Shown here one piece after another: positions 46,340-53,316 of a DNA stretch of 64,000 nt. Under the pieces are notes generated by a model. The model was not told the DNA's origin, made no database searches, and worked only from the letters and a program-made list of their open reading frames with translations. The position numbers were made by a program, and so were the translations under genes. Position 1 is the first letter of the stretch; every line of letters starts with the position of its first letter. The stretch comes from Streptomyces iakyrus (GTDB lineage: Bacteria; Actinomycetota; Actinomycetes; Streptomycetales; Streptomycetaceae): contig NZ_JNXI01000013.1 of NCBI RefSeq assembly GCF_000717055.1, positions 186,001 through 250,000 of the forward strand, written 5' to 3'.

Positions 46340-47521
46340 TCAGAAGGCGTAGCGCACGCGCAGCCAGGGCGCGTGGTGGTCGATCAGGGCGCGCAGGGTG
46401 TGCACGGCCTCCGCCTTGACCCCGTTGCGGTAGCGGATGTTCAGGGCGCCGTTCTCGGAGCGCTTGGCCTGCTGGAGTCCAGGCCGCCACAGCGCTTCCT
46501 CGGCTCGGGGATGCCAGCCGAGGTTGACCTCGTGCAGCTCCCGGTTGTGGGTGAGCATGATCACTTCCGCGGCGGCCTGCCGTTTCACCCGCTGGGGCAG
46601 GACGTCGCCGAGGTGGACGAGCAGCTCGGACCAGGCGTCCTGCCAGCCGGGGCGGACGACCACGGGCGACAGGTTGAAGTGCACCTCGTACCCCGCGTCC
46701 AGGAAGTCCGCCGCGGCGCCGATGCGCTCGGCGACGGGTGAGGTGCGCACGTCGAGCAGCCGGGCGTCGTCAGGCGGCATCACCGAGAAGCGGATGCGGG
46801 TGCGGCCGCGGGGGTCGAGGGCCAGCAGGTCGGGGTTGACGAACTTGGTGGCGAAGGACGCCTTGGCGGTGGGCCACTGCCGGAAGGCGTGCACGAGGTC
46901 CGCGGTGTTGTCGCAGATCAGGGCGTCCACCGAGCAGTCGCCGTTCTCGCCGATGTCGTACACCCACGCCTCGGGGTCGCACTGGTTCGGCTCGGGTTTG
47001 GGGCCCTGCCGTGCGATGTGCCTCGCGAGGTGGGCGATGATCCGGTCGATGTTGGTGAAGACGGTGATGGGGTTGGCGTATCCCTTGCGCCGGGGCACGT
47101 AGCAGTAGGCGCAGGCCATGGCGCAGCCGTTGGACGGGCCGGGAGCGATCCAGTCCGCCGACCGGCCGTTGGGGCGGGTGGTGAGGGTCTTCTTCTCGCC
47201 CAGGACCAGCGTCTCTCCCTTGACGCGCACCCAGCGCTCGACGTTGCCCTCGTTGCCGTGCAGCCCGGGGATGCGCCAGTGGGAGTCGACCATGGTCACC
47301 TGCGCGTCGGGGAACCGGGCGCTGATCTGCCGCCCGCGCGGGGATGCCGCGGCCGCGGGCTCGGCGTAGATCTCTCGCACGGGCAGCAGCCGGCGGGCCG
47401 TGGCGGAGGTCCGGAAGGACGAGTCCGTGACGGGGGCGGCGGTGGCGGGGCCGGGGGTGAGGGCGTCGAGCCCGAACAGGGTGCCGGAGTCGTCGTCCGG
47501 AGTGCCGGACGGGTGGTGCAT
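46340..47521 (-). CDS. Radical SAM protein of the spore photoproduct lyase-like family
   Basis: The 393-aa radical SAM enzyme has the iron-sulfur cluster motif C-x3-C-x2-C in GCAMACAYCYVPRRKGYANP. WIAPGPSNGCAM and ATKFVNPDLLALDPRGRTRIRFSVMP are typical of the actinobacterial SplB-like family, related to Bacillus SplB, which repairs the UV thymine dimer of spores. The exact lesion or substrate in Streptomyces is not established from sequence. The ATG at 47521 with GGGAG upstream starts MHHPSGTPDDDSG. It is convergent with the GH65 gene and divergent from the hormone-receptor gene. Confidence 0.9.
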   Translation of the reverse strand: MHHPSGTPDDDSGTLFGLDALTPGPATAAPVTDSSFRTSATARRLLPVREIYAEPAAAASPRGRQISARFPDAQVTMVDSHWRIPGLHGNEGNVERWVRVKGETLVLGEKKTLTTRPNGRSADWIAPGPSNGCAMACAYCYVPRRKGYANPITVFTNIDRIIAHLARHIARQGPKPEPNQCDPEAWVYDIGENGDCSVDALICDNTADLVHAFRQWPTAKASFATKFVNPDLLALDPRGRTRIRFSVMPPDDARLLDVRTSPVAERIGAAADFLDAGYEVHFNLSPVVVRPGWQDAWSELLVHLGDVLPQRVKRQAAAEVIMLTHNRELHEVNLGWHPRAEEALWRPGLQQAKRSENGALNIRYRNGVKAEAVHTLRALIDHHAPWLRVRYAF

Positions 47522-47770
47522 GAGTGCTCCCGTACGGATGCGGTGCGTCGAGGGGGGGAGGCGTGAGGAGGGGGAGGGGACGTGCCGCCCGGCATCGGGA
47601 GGGGCGTGATCGTCCGGGTGGCGCCGCCTCGGGCTCCGTCTCGGGTTCCGGCCGGCGGGCGGTAAGCCACCGTGTGATGGCGGGCCTGGTTTCCAGTCTA
47701 CGGGCGTTCCGCTTGGTGGAGCCGGGACGATCAGCGGGGCGAGGGGAGTCATGAGGCGTCGACGCGTTGT

Positions 47771-47794
47771 ATAAAAACCAGCGAGTTGGTTTCA
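47771..47794 (-). promoter_or_regulatory. ARE-like autoregulatory element, site 1
   Basis: A perfect inverted repeat AAACCA-N6-TGGTTT (47775-47792) lies in the promoter of receptor 1, just downstream of TATAAA. Read on the minus strand, the 24-bp window agrees with 21 of 24 positions of the actinobacterial ARE consensus as I recall it. The rest of the 47522-47830 gap holds only the divergent promoter of the radical SAM gene. Confidence 0.65.
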
Positions 47795-47830
47795 TGGCGT
47801 CGCCATCAGAGCCCTGCAAGGGAGCCACGG

Positions 47831-48634
47831 GTGACCAAACAGGACCGGGCCGTCCGGACCCGTCTCGCGCTGATCCGGTCGGCGGCCGCGCAGTTCGAGG
47901 CCCATGGGTACGTCCGGGCCGGCCTGGCGCGGATCAGCGCGGGAGCCGGCGTCAGCTCCGGTGCGCTGCACTTCCACTTCGCCGACAAGGCCGCCGTCGC
48001 CGAGGCCGTCGAGGCCGCTGCAGCCCGGGCCTTACGCGAGGCGGCGGTCCGAGGTCACGGGGGCGACGGATACGCCCTGCAACGTCTCGTGGACGTCACC
48101 CACCACGTCGCCCGGCTGCTGTGCGCCGACGTCGTGGTGCGGGCGGGGCTGCGGCTCAACGTGGAGGGGGCCGTGGGGCGGGTGCGGGATCTGCGCCGGG
48201 AGTGGCGGGAGTGCGTGCAGGGGCTGCTGGCCGAGGCGGAGCGCAGAGGGGAACTCGCTGCGGGTGTGGCGCCGCAGCGCACCAGCGCGGTCGTCCTCGC
48301 CGCCACGACCGGCATCGAGGTGCTGGCGCGCGAGGATCACCAGTGGCTCGCCCGGCCTTCGCTGACCGACCTGTGGCAGTTGCTGCTGCCGTGCCTGGCG
48401 GCGCCTCGGCTGGCCGGGGCGGTGGATCCGGCGGGGAGCGAACCGGCGGGGGACCAGCCTGTGGGGGTCCAACCGGCCGGGGATCAATCGGCGGCAGATC
48501 AACCGGTGGCGGATCAACCGGTGGGAGATCGACCGGTGGGAGATCGACCGGTGGGGAGTGATCCGTTGGGGTGTGGGCCGGTCGCCCGGGACGGGCAGGC
48601 GGAGGCGGGCAGGGCGGGGCTCGCGCTGCGGTAG
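47831..48634 (+). CDS. TetR-family gamma-butyrolactone receptor homologue (receptor 1)
   Basis: The 267-aa protein has an N-terminal TetR helix-turn-helix (about 5-50: KQDRAVRTRLALIRSAAAQFEAHGY, then SSGALHFHFADKAAVAEAV). The ligand domain (about 55-195) contains REWRECVQGLLAEAERRGEL, typical of the ArpA/ScbR family. A non-homologous tail of ten 5-aa repeats (Q-P-V-G-D type, residues 199-248) follows. GTG 47831 has AAGGGAG upstream; an earlier in-frame start at 47786 overlaps the ARE. It probably represses itself and the adjacent P450 until the hormone binds. Confidence 0.88.
   Translation: MTKQDRAVRTRLALIRSAAAQFEAHGYVRAGLARISAGAGVSSGALHFHFADKAAVAEAVEAAAARALREAAVRGHGGDGYALQRLVDVTHHVARLLCADVVVRAGLRLNVEGAVGRVRDLRREWRECVQGLLAEAERRGELAAGVAPQRTSAVVLAATTGIEVLAREDHQWLARPSLTDLWQLLLPCLAAPRLAGAVDPAGSEPAGDQPVGVQPAGDQSAADQPVADQPVGDRPVGDRPVGSDPLGCGPVARDGQAEAGRAGLALR
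48425..48574 (+). repeat. In-frame 15-bp minisatellite in receptor 1 (ten units)
   Basis: Ten consecutive 15-bp units, consensus near SAACCGGTGGGAGAT, begin exactly on a codon boundary and encode pentapeptides such as Q-P-V-G-D and R-P-V-G-D. The last four units are the most alike, suggesting recent expansion. The array ends 60 bp before the stop codon. Confidence 0.85.
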
Positions 48635-48673
48635 TCACCCACCTTTGGCCGACAGCAAGTGAAGCTGTGGCCA

Positions 48674-48697
48674 AAACAAACCGGATGCCAAGTTTTT
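48674..48697 (-). promoter_or_regulatory. ARE-like autoregulatory element, site 2 (P450 promoter)
   Basis: On the minus strand the window ends in CGGTTTGTTT and agrees with 22 of 24 consensus ARE positions by hand count. It lies in the 119-bp gap between receptor 1 and the P450, 57 bp before the P450 ATG, so it should repress the P450. Confidence 0.7.
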
Positions 48698-48753
48698 TCC
48701 GCCCCCGGATCGCACGATGGTCCCCCAGCCTCTGGACCGAGGAGCGATGAGTC

Positions 48754-50037
48754 ATGGCACAGCAGGCCTGCCCCTTCCTGTCGATCGACCCGTCCGGTCA
48801 GGATCTCTACGGCGAGATTTCCCGCATCCGTGCCCAGGGCCCGGCCGTGGAGGTCGAACTCCCCGGCGGCGTGCGGGCGTGGTGGATCACCGGCCTGGAG
48901 CTGAACAAGCGGCTCCTGGCCGGACCCGAGACGAGCAAGGACGCCTTCCAGCACTGGCCGGCCTGGATCAACGGGGACATCTCCCGCACCTGGCCGCTCG
49001 CCATCTGGGTCTCGGTGCGCAACATGGTCACCGCCTACGGCTCCGACCACACCCGGCTGCGCAAGCCGATGGCCGCCGCCTTCACCAAGCGCCGTGTCGA
49101 CGCGCTGCTGCCGCGTGTCCAGGACATCGTCGACCGGGCGCTGGACGCCCTGGAGCGGATCCCGGAGGGCGACGTCGTCGATCTGCGGGCGGCGTTCGCG
49201 GCGCCCGTCCCGCACGAGGTGGTGTGCGAGCTCTTCGGCGTGCCGCCCGGCCAGGACGGCCCCCGCGCGGCTCTCTACCGGATCATCGGCCGCTTCTTCG
49301 ACACGGCGATCTCGCTGGAGGACGCCCAGGCCAACGCCGTTGACCTCTACGGCACGCTGACCGCGTTCCTCCAGTACAAGCGGGAGCACCCGGCCGACGA
49401 CCTGACGACGGCGCTCATCGCAGCGCGCGACGAAGGCAGCCTCAGCGAACAGGAGCTGATGGACAATCTGATCCTGCTGCTCACCGCAGGCTTCGAGACG
49501 ACCGTCAACCTCATCGACAACACCGTGCACAGCCTGCTCGCCCACCCCGGCCAGCTCGACCTCGTCCGCACCGGGCAGGTCAGCTGGGAGGACGCCCTGG
49601 AGGAGTCGCTGCGCTTCGAGGCGCCGGGCGCCATGTCGGGCCTGCGCTACGCCGTCGAGGACATCGAGATCGAGCCGGGTCTGACCATCCCCAAGGGCGA
49701 CCCGCTCGTGGTCTCCTTCGCCGGTGCCGGGCGCGACCCCGAGCGGCACGGGCCGGACGCCGAACGGTTCGACGTCACGCGCACGACCAGCCGCGACCAC
49801 CTGTCCTTCGGCCACGGTGTGCACCACTGCCTGGGGAGGCCCCTCGCGATGGCCGAGGCGACCGTGGCCCTGACGTCGCTGTTCACGCGCTTCCCGCGGC
49901 TGGCACTGGCCGATCCGGCCCATCCGCCGAAGCGGCTGCGGTCCATCATCTCCACCGGCCACGAGGAACTGCCGGTGCTGCTGCACGGCCGGGGGCCGGC
50001 GGGCCCGCACCCGGAGGAGGCGGAGACCGGGATCTAG
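48754..50037 (+). CDS. Cytochrome P450
   Basis: This 427-aa soluble bacterial P450 hydroxylates or oxidises a small substrate using ferredoxin electrons. The I-helix is LLTAGFETTVNLI with the acid-alcohol pair E-T, the ExxR motif is ESLRFE, and the haem-thiolate loop FGHGVHHCLGRPLAMAEA carries Cys359. The ATG at 48754 has GAGGAGCG upstream. Its position between a hormone receptor and an AfsA synthase, and its own ARE, suggest it tailors the hormone, as P450s do in avenolide- and SRB-type loci (known); the substrate here is inferred. No ferredoxin gene is adjacent. Confidence 0.93.
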   Translation: MAQQACPFLSIDPSGQDLYGEISRIRAQGPAVEVELPGGVRAWWITGLELNKRLLAGPETSKDAFQHWPAWINGDISRTWPLAIWVSVRNMVTAYGSDHTRLRKPMAAAFTKRRVDALLPRVQDIVDRALDALERIPEGDVVDLRAAFAAPVPHEVVCELFGVPPGQDGPRAALYRIIGRFFDTAISLEDAQANAVDLYGTLTAFLQYKREHPADDLTTALIAARDEGSLSEQELMDNLILLLTAGFETTVNLIDNTVHSLLAHPGQLDLVRTGQVSWEDALEESLRFEAPGAMSGLRYAVEDIEIEPGLTIPKGDPLVVSFAGAGRDPERHGPDAERFDVTRTTSRDHLSFGHGVHHCLGRPLAMAEATVALTSLFTRFPRLALADPAHPPKRLRSIISTGHEELPVLLHGRGPAGPHPEEAETGI

Positions 50038-50095
50038 GCGGAGGCGGAGGCTGAGGTCCAGGCCCAGGCCCAGGCCCAGGGGTAGGCGGAGGCGG

Positions 50096-51019
50096 TCAGG
50101 AGACGTTCCGGCCGTCGAGGAACGCGCGGTACCAGGGTGCCGCGCGGCTGAACACGGCCGCGAACCCCTCACCGGGCGAGACGTCGAGGTCCTTCCAGAA
50201 CGCGTCGTCCACGAACCAGTGGTCGACGGTGAGCATGCCGAGGTGATGGAGGGCCGGCGGTGACCCGGCGGCCCGGTCGAGGGCGGTGGCGACGTCCACG
50301 GCCGCACCGCCGCCGGGCTCCCCCAGCTCCCGGGACACGGCGGCCAACAGGTCCGCGACCGCCACGGGCTCGGGGTGGTTGACGTGGTGCACACCCCCGC
50401 CCGGCACGGGGGAGAGTGCGGCGGCCACCACCGCACGGCCCAGGGTGTCGACGTCGATCATCGACTGGAGCGCCTCACAGCCGGTCAGGGTGGCCGACAG
50501 TTCCTTCATCAGCCACACCAGCCCGGGGATCACCCAGCGGTCGCCCTCGCCGTACACGAGGTGCGGGCGCAGCACCAGGCCGCCCGCGTCGAGGACGTAC
50601 CGTTCGGCGGCGGCCCGGGAGCGGCTGGTGGGTGACGCCGGCGCGACCGGCGCCTCCCCGGGGCGCACGCCGCGAAAGGGGCCCCGGCCGTGGACGCCGG
50701 CCGTACTGACGTACACGATCCGGCGCACTCCGGCGCGCACGGCCTCCTCCACCAGGGCACGGGTGCCGTGGTCGTTGACCACCTGGACGGTCTCGGGGTC
50801 GCCGCCCACCTGCGTGGCGCAGTGCACCAGGACGTCGGTGTCGGCGCAGACCCCGCGCAGGGAGGGCGGGGTGCTGAGGTCGCCGTGGACGTACTCGGGG
50901 CCGTGCGGCGCGTGCCGGGACAACAGGCGTACGTGGACGTCCGGTTGCCGTTGTGCCGTGGCGGCGACCCGGCTGCCGACGAAGCCGCTCGCGCCCGTGA
51001 TCAGAACCTTGACCGTCAC
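50096..51019 (-). CDS. NAD(P)-dependent epimerase/dehydratase-like SDR protein
   Basis: The 307-aa extended short-chain dehydrogenase has the Rossmann motif VLITGASGFVGSRVA, LRPHLVYGEGDRW and YVSTAGVHG. At the usual YxxxK catalytic position the sequence is PTSRSRAAAERYV, where relatives have P-Y-x-x-S-K-A-A-A-E, so Tyr is Thr and Lys is Arg. It may reduce or isomerise the butyrolactone precursor, or be catalytically altered. GTG 51019 overlaps the AfsA stop (GTGA), so the two are co-translated. Confidence 0.85.
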   Translation of the reverse strand: MTVKVLITGASGFVGSRVAATAQRQPDVHVRLLSRHAPHGPEYVHGDLSTPPSLRGVCADTDVLVHCATQVGGDPETVQVVNDHGTRALVEEAVRAGVRRIVYVSTAGVHGRGPFRGVRPGEAPVAPASPTSRSRAAAERYVLDAGGLVLRPHLVYGEGDRWVIPGLVWLMKELSATLTGCEALQSMIDVDTLGRAVVAAALSPVPGGGVHHVNHPEPVAVADLLAAVSRELGEPGGGAAVDVATALDRAAGSPPALHHLGMLTVDHWFVDDAFWKDLDVSPGEGFAAVFSRAAPWYRAFLDGRNVS

Positions 51020-52305
51020 GACAGGGACCGTACCCGTGCCGACCGGGCGGAGGTCAGGCTCGCGGTGAAGACGGACGCGCCGTCCTGCCGCCCCGAGACC
51101 CGTACGGTCACCTCCCCGGGGTGGTCGTCGAAGACCTCGGTCTCGATCCGGCACGGGCTGTGCAGCTCCGCGTAGTGGGCGAACTCGGCGGTCAGCGTGG
51201 CCGGCAGGAAGGGGCGCAGGCCGGACGCGGCGGTGGCGGCCTGGCGGGCCGCCTCGAACAGGACCATGCCGGGGACGTGGTCGTTGGGCCGGGGGAAGAG
51301 GACCGGGTGGCCGGTGTCGACGCGCAGGTTCCAGACGCCCGGGCGGTCGGCGGGGGCGAGGACGACGTCCTCGGCACGGGACCGTCCCGCGGCCTGCGGC
51401 GCGATGCCCGCCAGGAGGGGGACCGGTGTGTTCCAGGCGTTCAACCGGCCTGCCCGCAGGCGGCGGTAGGCGCGGGGTGGGGTGCAGCCGGTGCTTCCGG
51501 TGCCGCGGGCGACGAACCGTCCGGCGCGGCGGAACTCCATCGTCGTCCGCATGCTGCGCAGTCCACGGCCGCGGCGGCGGATCTCCGAGCAGACGACGTC
51601 GAACTCGACCGGCTCGGCGGCGTCCGCCAGCAGCAGGGCGGCCGGGTCGACGCTGACCGTCAGGTCCCACATGACGAAATGGGTGTCGGCCGGGGCACCG
51701 AACTCGGCGTGCGCCAGCACCATCGAGGCCTGCCGCAACGTTTCGCCCACGATCATCGGGTCCTGGTGCCGGTCGTCGACGGGACCGAAGAAGGGGTGGG
51801 CGGCCGGCCAGTGCGCGGTGAAGCGGAAGCGGGTGTCGGAGATTCGGGTCCACCGGGTGGGGAAGACGTCCGTCTCGGTGGTGCGGTGGGCGAGTTCTGG
51901 GGTGACTGAGGTGACGGCGGTGATGGGCGGGCGGGGGGCGGCGGGGTCGTCGGTGGCGGGAGACGGTGGTGCGGGGTTCTCGGGGGCGGTCGCCGCGGGT
52001 GTGGGTTTCTCGGGGGCGGTCGTCGAGGACGCGGGTTCCGCGGAGGCGGTCGTCGAGGACGCGGGTTCTGCGGAGGCGGTCGTCGGGGGTGTGGGTATCT
52101 CGGAGACCGTCGCCGAGGTCGCTGGTTCCTTGGAGGCGGTCGTCGAAGGGGCGGCTCCCGCCGTGGCGGTGCCCCGGGGTGCCGGCTGCCGGGGGACGGC
52201 GGGGTGTGGCGGGTTCTCGACGGTCGTAGCGGTTCCGTTTGCCGGACGGCCCCCCCGTCCGGTCTGATCCTCCGTGAGTGCGCTCAAAGGCCCTGTCTGC
52301 GGCAT
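51016..52305 (-). CDS. AfsA-family gamma-butyrolactone biosynthesis protein with repeat-rich N-terminus
   Basis: The 429-aa protein joins a beta-ketoacyl chain to dihydroxyacetone phosphate in A-factor-type hormone synthesis (known for AfsA). The two hotdog-like AfsA repeats span about 135-285 (HRTTETDVFPTRW, DPMIVGETLRQASMVLAHAEFG) and 310-425 (DVVLAPADRPGVWNLRVDTGHPVLFPRPNDHVPGMVLFEAARQA). The first 130 residues are Thr/Ala/Pro/Glu-rich tandem repeats absent from ordinary AfsA proteins. The ATG at 52305 has GGGGG upstream; internal starts around residue 130 would give a normal-length protein. Confidence 0.88.
   Translation of the reverse strand: MPQTGPLSALTEDQTGRGGRPANGTATTVENPPHPAVPRQPAPRGTATAGAAPSTTASKEPATSATVSEIPTPPTTASAEPASSTTASAEPASSTTAPEKPTPAATAPENPAPPSPATDDPAAPRPPITAVTSVTPELAHRTTETDVFPTRWTRISDTRFRFTAHWPAAHPFFGPVDDRHQDPMIVGETLRQASMVLAHAEFGAPADTHFVMWDLTVSVDPAALLLADAAEPVEFDVVCSEIRRRGRGLRSMRTTMEFRRAGRFVARGTGSTGCTPPRAYRRLRAGRLNAWNTPVPLLAGIAPQAAGRSRAEDVVLAPADRPGVWNLRVDTGHPVLFPRPNDHVPGMVLFEAARQAATAASGLRPFLPATLTAEFAHYAELHSPCRIETEVFDDHPGEVTVRVSGRQDGASVFTASLTSARSARVRSLS
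51961..52170 (-). repeat. In-frame 30-bp minisatellite in the AfsA-family gene (seven units)
   Basis: Seven consecutive 30-bp units, most ending in GCGGT on the plus strand, encode decapeptides like T-A-S-A-E-P-A-S-S-T on the minus strand. Units at 52021 and 52051 differ by one base. The array lies wholly in the extra N-terminal extension. Confidence 0.85.
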
Positions 52306-52351
52306 GAGAACCCCCAGGATCGGCTGCCTGGCCGCGATCGACGCTTGACTA

Positions 52352-52375
52352 AGATACGGACGAGCCGGTTTTTTT
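52352..52375 (+). promoter_or_regulatory. ARE-like autoregulatory element, site 3 (AfsA/receptor 2 divergent promoter)
   Basis: AGATACGGAC, then CGGTTTTTTT four bases on, agrees with 23 of 24 positions of the recalled ARE consensus, the best of the three. It is 47 bp upstream of the AfsA ATG and 90 bp upstream of receptor 2, placed to control both. Confidence 0.75.
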
Positions 52376-52464
52376 CAAAGGGTGAGCCAAGCCGCTGGGA
52401 CAGGCCCTCGCGCCCTCGCCACACAGCGACTTCACAGGGATCGACCAAGCTCAGGAGGCACCCG

Positions 52465-53181
52465 ATGGCGCGACAGGAGCGCGCGATCCGCACCCGGCGG
52501 ACCATCCTGGAGGCGGCCGCGGCCGTCTTCGACGAACGCGGCTACACCTCGGCGACCATCGGCGAGATCCTGGACCGGGCAGGCGTCACCAAGGGCGCGC
52601 TGTACTTCCACTTCGGCTCCAAGGAGGAGCTGGCGGTGGGGGTGTTCGAGGAGCAGCTCGCGATCGCGCTCCCGCCGCAGTCCAGCAAGCTCCAGGAACT
52701 GGTCGACTCCGGCTTGGTGATGGCCCGCCGCCTGCGGTCCGAACCGCTGGTGCGGGCCAGTGTGGGGCTCGCGCTCGACCAGGGGGCCATGGATCTCGAC
52801 CGCACCCCGGCCTTCCGGATGTGGATCGACCAGAACACGCAGTTGCTGACCGAGGCGAAGGCGCGCGGCGAGCTGTTGCAGCACGTCGACGTGGCGGAGA
52901 CGGCGGAACTGCTCGTCGGCAGCTTCTCCGGGGTGCAGTTGCTGTCCCAGCTGCGCTGCCAGCGGCAGGATCTGGAGCGCCGTGTCGTCGTGCTGTTCGA
53001 GCACTTCCTGCCCAGCATCACCGTGCCCGCGGTGCTGGCCCGGCTCGACATCTCGGTGGACCGGGCCGAGCGGTTGCTGGCGCAGGTGCGGACGGAGGAG
53101 GAAGCGGCCGTGGCCGTGGAGGCCTCGGTGCCGTCAGCGCCACCAGTGCCTTCGGTGCCTTCGGTGTCTTCGGGGGGCTAG
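52465..53181 (+). CDS. TetR-family gamma-butyrolactone receptor homologue (receptor 2)
   Basis: The 238-aa protein starts MARQERAIRTRRTILEAAAAVF. Its helix-turn-helix (about 8-55: SATIGEILDRAGVTKGALYFHFGSKEELA) and ligand domain (about 60-205: QGAMDLDRTPAFRMWIDQNTQLLTEAKARGEL) are typical of ArpA/ScbR-type receptors. The tail is short, Val/Pro/Ser-rich and repetitive (VPSVPSVSSGG). The ATG at 52465 has AGGAGG upstream. Being divergent from the AfsA gene over an ARE is the classic scbA/scbR-like arrangement, so this is the more likely true hormone receptor. Confidence 0.92.
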   Translation: MARQERAIRTRRTILEAAAAVFDERGYTSATIGEILDRAGVTKGALYFHFGSKEELAVGVFEEQLAIALPPQSSKLQELVDSGLVMARRLRSEPLVRASVGLALDQGAMDLDRTPAFRMWIDQNTQLLTEAKARGELLQHVDVAETAELLVGSFSGVQLLSQLRCQRQDLERRVVVLFEHFLPSITVPAVLARLDISVDRAERLLAQVRTEEEAAVAVEASVPSAPPVPSVPSVSSGG

Positions 53182-53211
53182 CGCGCCACCGCCGCGCGCG
53201 CCCGGCACGGG

Positions 53212-53238
53212 TTGTCCACAGCCGTGGAGTTGTCCACA
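53212..53238 (+). other. Pair of DnaA boxes
   Basis: TTGTCCACA, the preferred Streptomyces DnaA box, occurs twice in the same orientation (53212-53220 and 53230-53238), 18 bp apart, between receptor 2 and the DUF2252 gene. Confidence 0.6.
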
Positions 53239-53316
53239 GGGTCTGACGCGTTTCGGCCGCCGGTTGTACGGTCGGCACGAGTTGATGTTCGTGCGCGTGC
53301 GGGGGAGGCGGTCGGG

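Noticed and set aside
50041..50090. CAGGCC simple repeats between the P450 and SDR genes as a structured element
   Set aside because: A short slippage-type repeat with no dyad; it has no clear role between convergent genes.
48514..50436. A 640-codon minus-strand frame opposite the P450
   Set aside because: It is a mirror of the P450 coding strand; the P450 haem loop and ExxR motif decide the strand.
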